Positions 60,133 through 64,000 of a DNA stretch of 64,000 nucleotides are shown in pieces; positions within the stretch are counted from its first letter, which is position 1; each line of letters opens with the position of its first letter. The translations under genes and the position numbers were made by a program. The notes under the pieces were generated by a model that saw nothing but the letters and a program-made list of their open reading frames with translations, was not told the origin of the DNA and did no database searches. The stretch comes from Ascidiaceihabitans sp023955215. Lineage in GTDB: Bacteria; Pseudomonadota; Alphaproteobacteria; Rhodobacterales; Rhodobacteraceae. The stretch lies in NCBI GenBank assembly GCA_943788345.1, contig CALSPX010000011.1:186001-250000 (forward strand). The letters run 5' to 3'.

Positions 60133-61581
60133 ATGTTTGACCTGCGCCCAGTTGGATACGTGATCGGCCTTTTGGTCACTATGCTTGGCTTTGCCATGCT
60201 GTTGCCTTTGGTCGTTGATGTAGCCGAAGGCTTGGGCCATTGGCCTGCTTTTGCTGAAAGCGCGATGATCACCATTTTGGTCGGTGGCATCTTGTCGCTC
60301 AGCTGCGCCAACGCGGTGCGCCAAGGGCTCACAATTCAGCAAACTTTTATTCTTACGACCGGCGTTTGGCTGATGCTGCCTATCTTTGGGGCGTTGCCAT
60401 TCGTTTTTGGTGCCACCGAAGCACGCTATGTCGATGCGTTCTTCGAAGCGATGTCTGGTCTTACTACAACAGGTTCAACTGTTTTCTTCGGGTTGGAAAC
60501 GCTACCCAAGGGGCTGTTGTTGTGGCGCGGTATCCTACAATGGCTCGGCGGCATTGGTATCATTGTTGTGGCCATGGTGTTCCTGCCAGAACTGCGCGTT
60601 GGTGGGATGCAGATTTTCCGATCCGAAGGTTTTGATACCTTAGGAAAAATTCTACCGCGTGCGACTGAAATTGCCAGCCGCATTTCTGTCATCTACGTTG
60701 CTCTGACTGCAATTTGCGCGATCTTTTATATGGCCTTTGGAATGAACCCGTTCGACGGAACCGTTCATGCGCTCACTACGGTTTCGACGGGTGGGTTTTC
60801 CACCTATGACGCCTCGTTTGGTATGTTTTCAGGTCCGATGGAATATGTGGCAACAGTCTTTATGATCCTCGCTGCATTGCCATTTGTGCGTTACGTTCAA
60901 CTTCTAAATGGGAGTGCGTTGCCCTTGTGGCGCGATCCGCAGATCCGTGCGTTTCTAATGGTGATTGCGATTGCTGCAGGCGTTGTCGCGCTAACACTGA
61001 CAGTGATTTTCCCACATGATCCAGAGCAAGCCATTCGCGAGGCACTGTTCAACATCACCTCAATCATTTCGGGCACGGGCTATGCCAGTGTGGATTACAT
61101 GGGCTGGGGATCATTCGTGATCTCAATCTTCTTCTTCATTGGATTGATCGGCGGGTGTGCGGGTTCAACAGCTTGTTCTATTAAAATATTCCGCTATCAA
61201 TTGTTGTTCGCATCCATTCGCGCGCAGTTGCGAAAAACACGTAGCCCACACGGGGTATTCACGCCGCGCTATGCGGGTCGGCCTGTGGGCGATGATGTGT
61301 TAAGTTCGGTTATTTCGTTTTTCACCTTCTTCGTTGTAACCCTTGGGGTTTTGGCTGTCGCATTGGGCATGACGGGTTTGGATTTCGTCACGTCGGTCTC
61401 TGGGGCCGCGTCTGCACTTGCAAACATCGGTCCGGGCCTTGGCGATCAGATCGGGCCTGCGGGCAATTTCTCGGGCCTGAATGACGCTGCCAAATGGTTG
61501 CTTGCGGCGGGAATGCTTATTGGACGACTTGAGCTAATGGTGGTTTACGCGTTGCTGACGGTTCATTTCTGGAGGGCCTAA
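60133..61581 (+). CDS. trkH: Potassium uptake protein TrkH
   Basis: 482 residues. Membrane component of Trk K+ uptake. Repeated pore motifs include SGLTTTGSTVF, ALTTVSTGGFSTYDA, ITSIISGTGYASVDY and SALANIGPGLGDQIG, each with the key Gly of a selectivity filter. The ATG at 60133 (MFDLRPVGYVIGLL) is the family N-terminus; a TTG at 60097 would add an unneeded leader. The stop directly abuts the next ATG at 61582. Confidence 0.93.
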   Translation: MFDLRPVGYVIGLLVTMLGFAMLLPLVVDVAEGLGHWPAFAESAMITILVGGILSLSCANAVRQGLTIQQTFILTTGVWLMLPIFGALPFVFGATEARYVDAFFEAMSGLTTTGSTVFFGLETLPKGLLLWRGILQWLGGIGIIVVAMVFLPELRVGGMQIFRSEGFDTLGKILPRATEIASRISVIYVALTAICAIFYMAFGMNPFDGTVHALTTVSTGGFSTYDASFGMFSGPMEYVATVFMILAALPFVRYVQLLNGSALPLWRDPQIRAFLMVIAIAAGVVALTLTVIFPHDPEQAIREALFNITSIISGTGYASVDYMGWGSFVISIFFFIGLIGGCAGSTACSIKIFRYQLLFASIRAQLRKTRSPHGVFTPRYAGRPVGDDVLSSVISFFTFFVVTLGVLAVALGMTGLDFVTSVSGAASALANIGPGLGDQIGPAGNFSGLNDAAKWLLAAGMLIGRLELMVVYALLTVHFWRA

Positions 61582-63190
61582 ATGTCCAAACTATCAAACG
61601 CGCTCGTCGCGTCCTCTTGGGGCGCAAATATCTCACATGTTGAAGGATCGCGGCGTTGATGTGATCTTTGGGATACCGGGTGTTCACAATCAGGAAATGT
61701 ACCGTGGCATTGAAGAGGCTGGAATTACGCATGTTTTAGCACGTCACGAACAAGGTGCCGGTTTTATGGCTGATGGGTACGCGCGCGCCTGCTGGCAAGC
61801 CTGGCGTGGCGTATGTGATCACTGGCCCGGGACTGTGTAATATTATGACGCCAATGGGACAGGCGTACTCTGATTCCGTTCCGATGTTGGTAATATCGTC
61901 CTGCTTGGACGAGGTGTCGGCGCGCAAAGGCCAGCTTCATCAAATGAAGGATCAACGTGCTGCGGCTGAGACTGTTTGCGACTGGTCTGCAGAGGCCGGA
62001 TCTGCAGAGGCCGCATACACGTGATTGATCGACCGCGCTTTTGCAGAGTTCCAAAATGCACGGCCACGACCCAAGCATATTCAGGTGCCCATTGGTTTGT
62101 TGGAGGGGCTGGCTGCTCCAGTCGCGCGCAATCCAAGCGCGGCGAGCCGCCAAAGCGTTGATGATGGTATCATTCAAGGCATAGCCACTCGATTGCGTCA
62201 TGCGCGGAACCCCTTGTTCATCTTGGGCGGTGGTGTTGCAAAGGGTAGCTGCGTGGCGTTGCAGACGCGATGCAAGCCATTGGTGCCGCAAGCATGGTCA
62301 GTACGGCGGGACGCGGATTAATTGATCCGGCTGACCCACTTACATTTGGTGCCTGTTTGGCGCGCCCCAGCAGTGCAGAGGTTGCAGCCAAGGCTGATCT
62401 TATAGTCGTGGTTGGCTGTGAGTTGGCCGAGGTTGATCTATGGCGCGATGATCTTGGGCACAGGGCACAGGTTATCCGCGTCGATTTGGACCCAAGCGTA
62501 GGCGCGGCTGATCCCAAAACATCTATGTTTGTGCAATCTGACGGGGCTGGCTTTGTCTTGGATTTGGCGGATCAGTTTGACGAACCTTTGAACACTGAAT
62601 GGAAGGTAGACGCTATTGCTGCATGGCGCGCACGCTGGCGTGCAGAGGTGATAGCCGAGCGTCCCAACATCGCGCCTGTCATTGAGGCGCTCCAAACTGC
62701 TGTCCCTCATGACACGATGATCTATTCAGACATGACCCAATTGGCCTACGCAGCGGTTGAGCTGTGGGATATGGACCTGCCAAAGAATTGGCATCACCCG
62801 TCTGGTTTTGGAACCCTTGGTTACGCGACGCCAGCAGCGATTGGTGGGGCAATTGCGCGCCCCAATCAGCCAACGATGGCCATCATAGGGGATTACGGCT
62901 TTCACTACACGATGGCTGAACTTGGTGTCGCCGTCGAATTGCAGCTAAGCTTGCCGATCATTCTTTGGGACAATGGAAAACTGGGCGAGATCGAAGACAG
63001 CATGACTGCCGCCCAAATTGCACCCAACGCTGTGATCGCACACAACCCTGATTTCTGCAAACTTGCCGAAGCCTTTGGCGCACTGACGGCCGCCCCCCAA
63101 AACCTAAGCGAATTGGAACCGGCGGTCCGATCGGCATTTAACGCCGATGGGCCCACCTTAATCTACATAACGCCGGAAATCTTGGCCTGA
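61582..63190 (+). pseudogene. Thiamine-diphosphate enzyme (acetolactate-synthase/AruI-like), multiply disrupted
   Basis: Resembles large ThDP-dependent decarboxylase/synthase proteins, possibly the 5-guanidino-2-oxopentanoate decarboxylase group. Frames must be joined: ATG at 61582 (MSKLSNAL), then +1 to the frame with MLKDRGVDVIFGIPGVHNQE, +1 near 61785 (GCGCGCGC repeat) to GKPGVAYVITGPGLCN, an in-frame TGA at 62022-62024, then -1 near 62253 to MVSTAGRGLIDPADP and the intact C-terminus with GDYGFHYTMAELGVA (ThDP site). Net lesions restore 535 residues. Otherwise the frame is well kept. Confidence 0.8.
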
Positions 63191-63223
63191 GCTAACTTCA
63201 TCTTACCGAACAAACTCTGGGGT

Positions 63224-63240
63224 TTGGGGCAAAGCCCCAA
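63224..63240. other. Hairpin between convergent genes
   Basis: A perfect 7-bp stem TTGGGGC/GCCCCAA with a three-base loop. It sits between the ThDP gene and the convergent serine-protease-like gene; no T-run follows, so terminator function is doubtful. Confidence 0.4.
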
Positions 63241-63244
63241 GACG

Positions 63245-64000
63245 CTATTTCCAGCAGCTGACCAATACTGTCATGCTGCGCGCGGCTGCTGAAATATCCT
63301 CTGCAGCCATTTGTTCACTGGATCGCGCTGTCTGGCCGGACTTCCCTGCGTCGCGCAATGCAGTCTGTATTGTTTCGCGATCTAGGGAAAAGGCAACATC
63401 ATCTGGCAGCTGTGGCCCGGTGGACGGCGCAGGCAACAACATGCCCAAGACGCCCCCGGTTGCATCCAGAACGGGACCACCCGCATCACCTGCCAATGCC
63501 GTCAGTGCAAAGCGGTTAAGGTTCTCTTCACCACGCAAGCCGCGCAGATCAGACAGTGTGCCGTAGGTCACTGATGGGGAGTCCAGCACACCTTCATAGC
63601 TGTAGCCTGCGATTGCAATTTCGGTGTTTAGGCGCGGTGTTTGTGCAGCTGAAGGCTGCAACATTCAGGGGGGCCAATGCATCATTTGGCGTTAGAACGG
63701 CAATACCGGTATCGGATGTCGCAACAAGTTTTGCCTCATACAGTTCGTCGATGGTGATACGTGCGCAGTTTTCGACTGCCTCAGCTGTTGTTACAACAGT
63801 GCCGCGGTTATCGGTGTAAAATCCGGAGCGGGAGATAGCAGGTTTGCGCACCTCGAGGCCTGACACCAGATCGATAGCTTGGTCTTCATCAGAGCCGGCC
63901 GCAGGGTCCAAGAACAGTATCTAGGCGAACCAAGCTTTTGTCCATTTCACCAATCAAGCGGCGGCGGCGCTCTTCGTCACCAGCGGGCCACATCAATGTA
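63245..64000 (-). pseudogene. Trypsin-like serine protease homologue, frame-disrupted and partial
   Basis: C-terminal part of a secreted trypsin-like protein, entering at base 64000. Read on the minus strand it has a segment LIGEMDKSLVRLDTVL, then after a +1 shift near 63920 DPAAGSDEDQAIDLVS to AVLTPNDALAPLNVAAF, then another +1 shift near 63655 to PRLNTEIAIAGYSYEG and ALAGDAGGPVLDATGG. The usual nucleophile motif GDSGGP reads GDAGGP, with Ala in place of Ser, so it may be non-catalytic even if intact. Two shifts in this short stretch suggest either a decayed gene or a sequencing problem. Confidence 0.7.

Noticed and set aside
61582..63190. Reading the ThDP region as several small independent genes
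   Set aside because: The pieces align consecutively to one ThDP enzyme across four frame changes, so they are one gene.
1..64000. tRNA, rRNA, CRISPR, insertion sequence or prophage genes
   Set aside because: I scanned by eye for cloverleaf-like, repeated-spacer and transposase patterns and found none; a dedicated tRNA and repeat search would be needed to exclude short ones.

Overview
This 64 kb window looks like chromosomal core DNA of a marine alphaproteobacterium of the order Rhodobacterales (Roseobacter-type). The evidence is combinatorial: a SAM-II type riboswitch in front of metZ, a FolE2-type GTP cyclohydrolase, the ftsY-EamA-yciB and rpiA-gor-hflKC-DUF2065-degP gene orders, a PuuA/PuuB-type glutamyl-polyamine cluster, an RTX-Hint secreted protein, and many short translationally coupled operons joined by ATGA or TAATG overlaps. 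I see no rRNA, tRNA, CRISPR, insertion sequence, integrase or phage gene, and no clear island boundary. Species cannot be decided from the window.

Layout. 0-1 kb: 5' part of thrS (minus strand). 1-6.8 kb (plus): two alpha/beta hydrolases, a VOC protein, an M15-like protein, a tandem pair of secreted LysM + solute-binding-fold proteins, and a third hydrolase. 6.8-15.8 kb (minus): a polar amino-acid type ABC importer (ATPase, binding protein, two permeases) followed by two glutamine-synthetase-like ligases, a class I amidotransferase and a FAD oxidase; this is best read as uptake and gamma-glutamylation of amines or polyamines. A TerB-like gene and a PhnD-like binding protein lie upstream. 16-24.7 kb: rlmJ, a short Hsp70 (YegD type), a VOC protein, a 2OG-Fe oxygenase-like protein, an sbtA-sbtB bicarbonate pair, a large RTX-Hint protein and an ACT-domain protein. 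24.7-34 kb: pyrG, secG, a cobalt-type nitrile hydratase operon (alpha, beta, accessory), purA, an MFS exporter and a 674-residue acidic low-complexity protein. 34-43 kb: thiN, two EamA exporters, sdaA, a GST, rpiA, gor, hflK (frameshifted), hflC. 43-56 kb: degP, a lipoprotein, a ferredoxin, purD, xseA, folE2, metZ with its riboswitch, yciB, an EamA transporter and ftsY. 55-64 kb: a lytic transglycosylase with an in-frame stop, an orphan NuoE-NuoF fusion, alkB with a secreted partner, trkH, and two heavily frame-disrupted genes (a ThDP enzyme and a trypsin-like protein).

The most unusual content is (i) the tandem LysM-binding-protein pair without any transporter, (ii) sbtA-sbtB in what otherwise looks like a heterotroph, with a 9-bp dyad upstream, (iii) three copies of an operator-like 13-mer before the Hsp70 gene, (iv) the SAM-II aptamer followed by a terminator-like hairpin and T-run, and (v) a concentration of frame lesions in the last 2.5 kb plus single lesions in hflK and the transglycosylase. 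I found no convincing wholly new defence or biosynthetic system. Start codons were revised where a Shine-Dalgarno sequence, an operon overlap or the family N-terminus argued for it.
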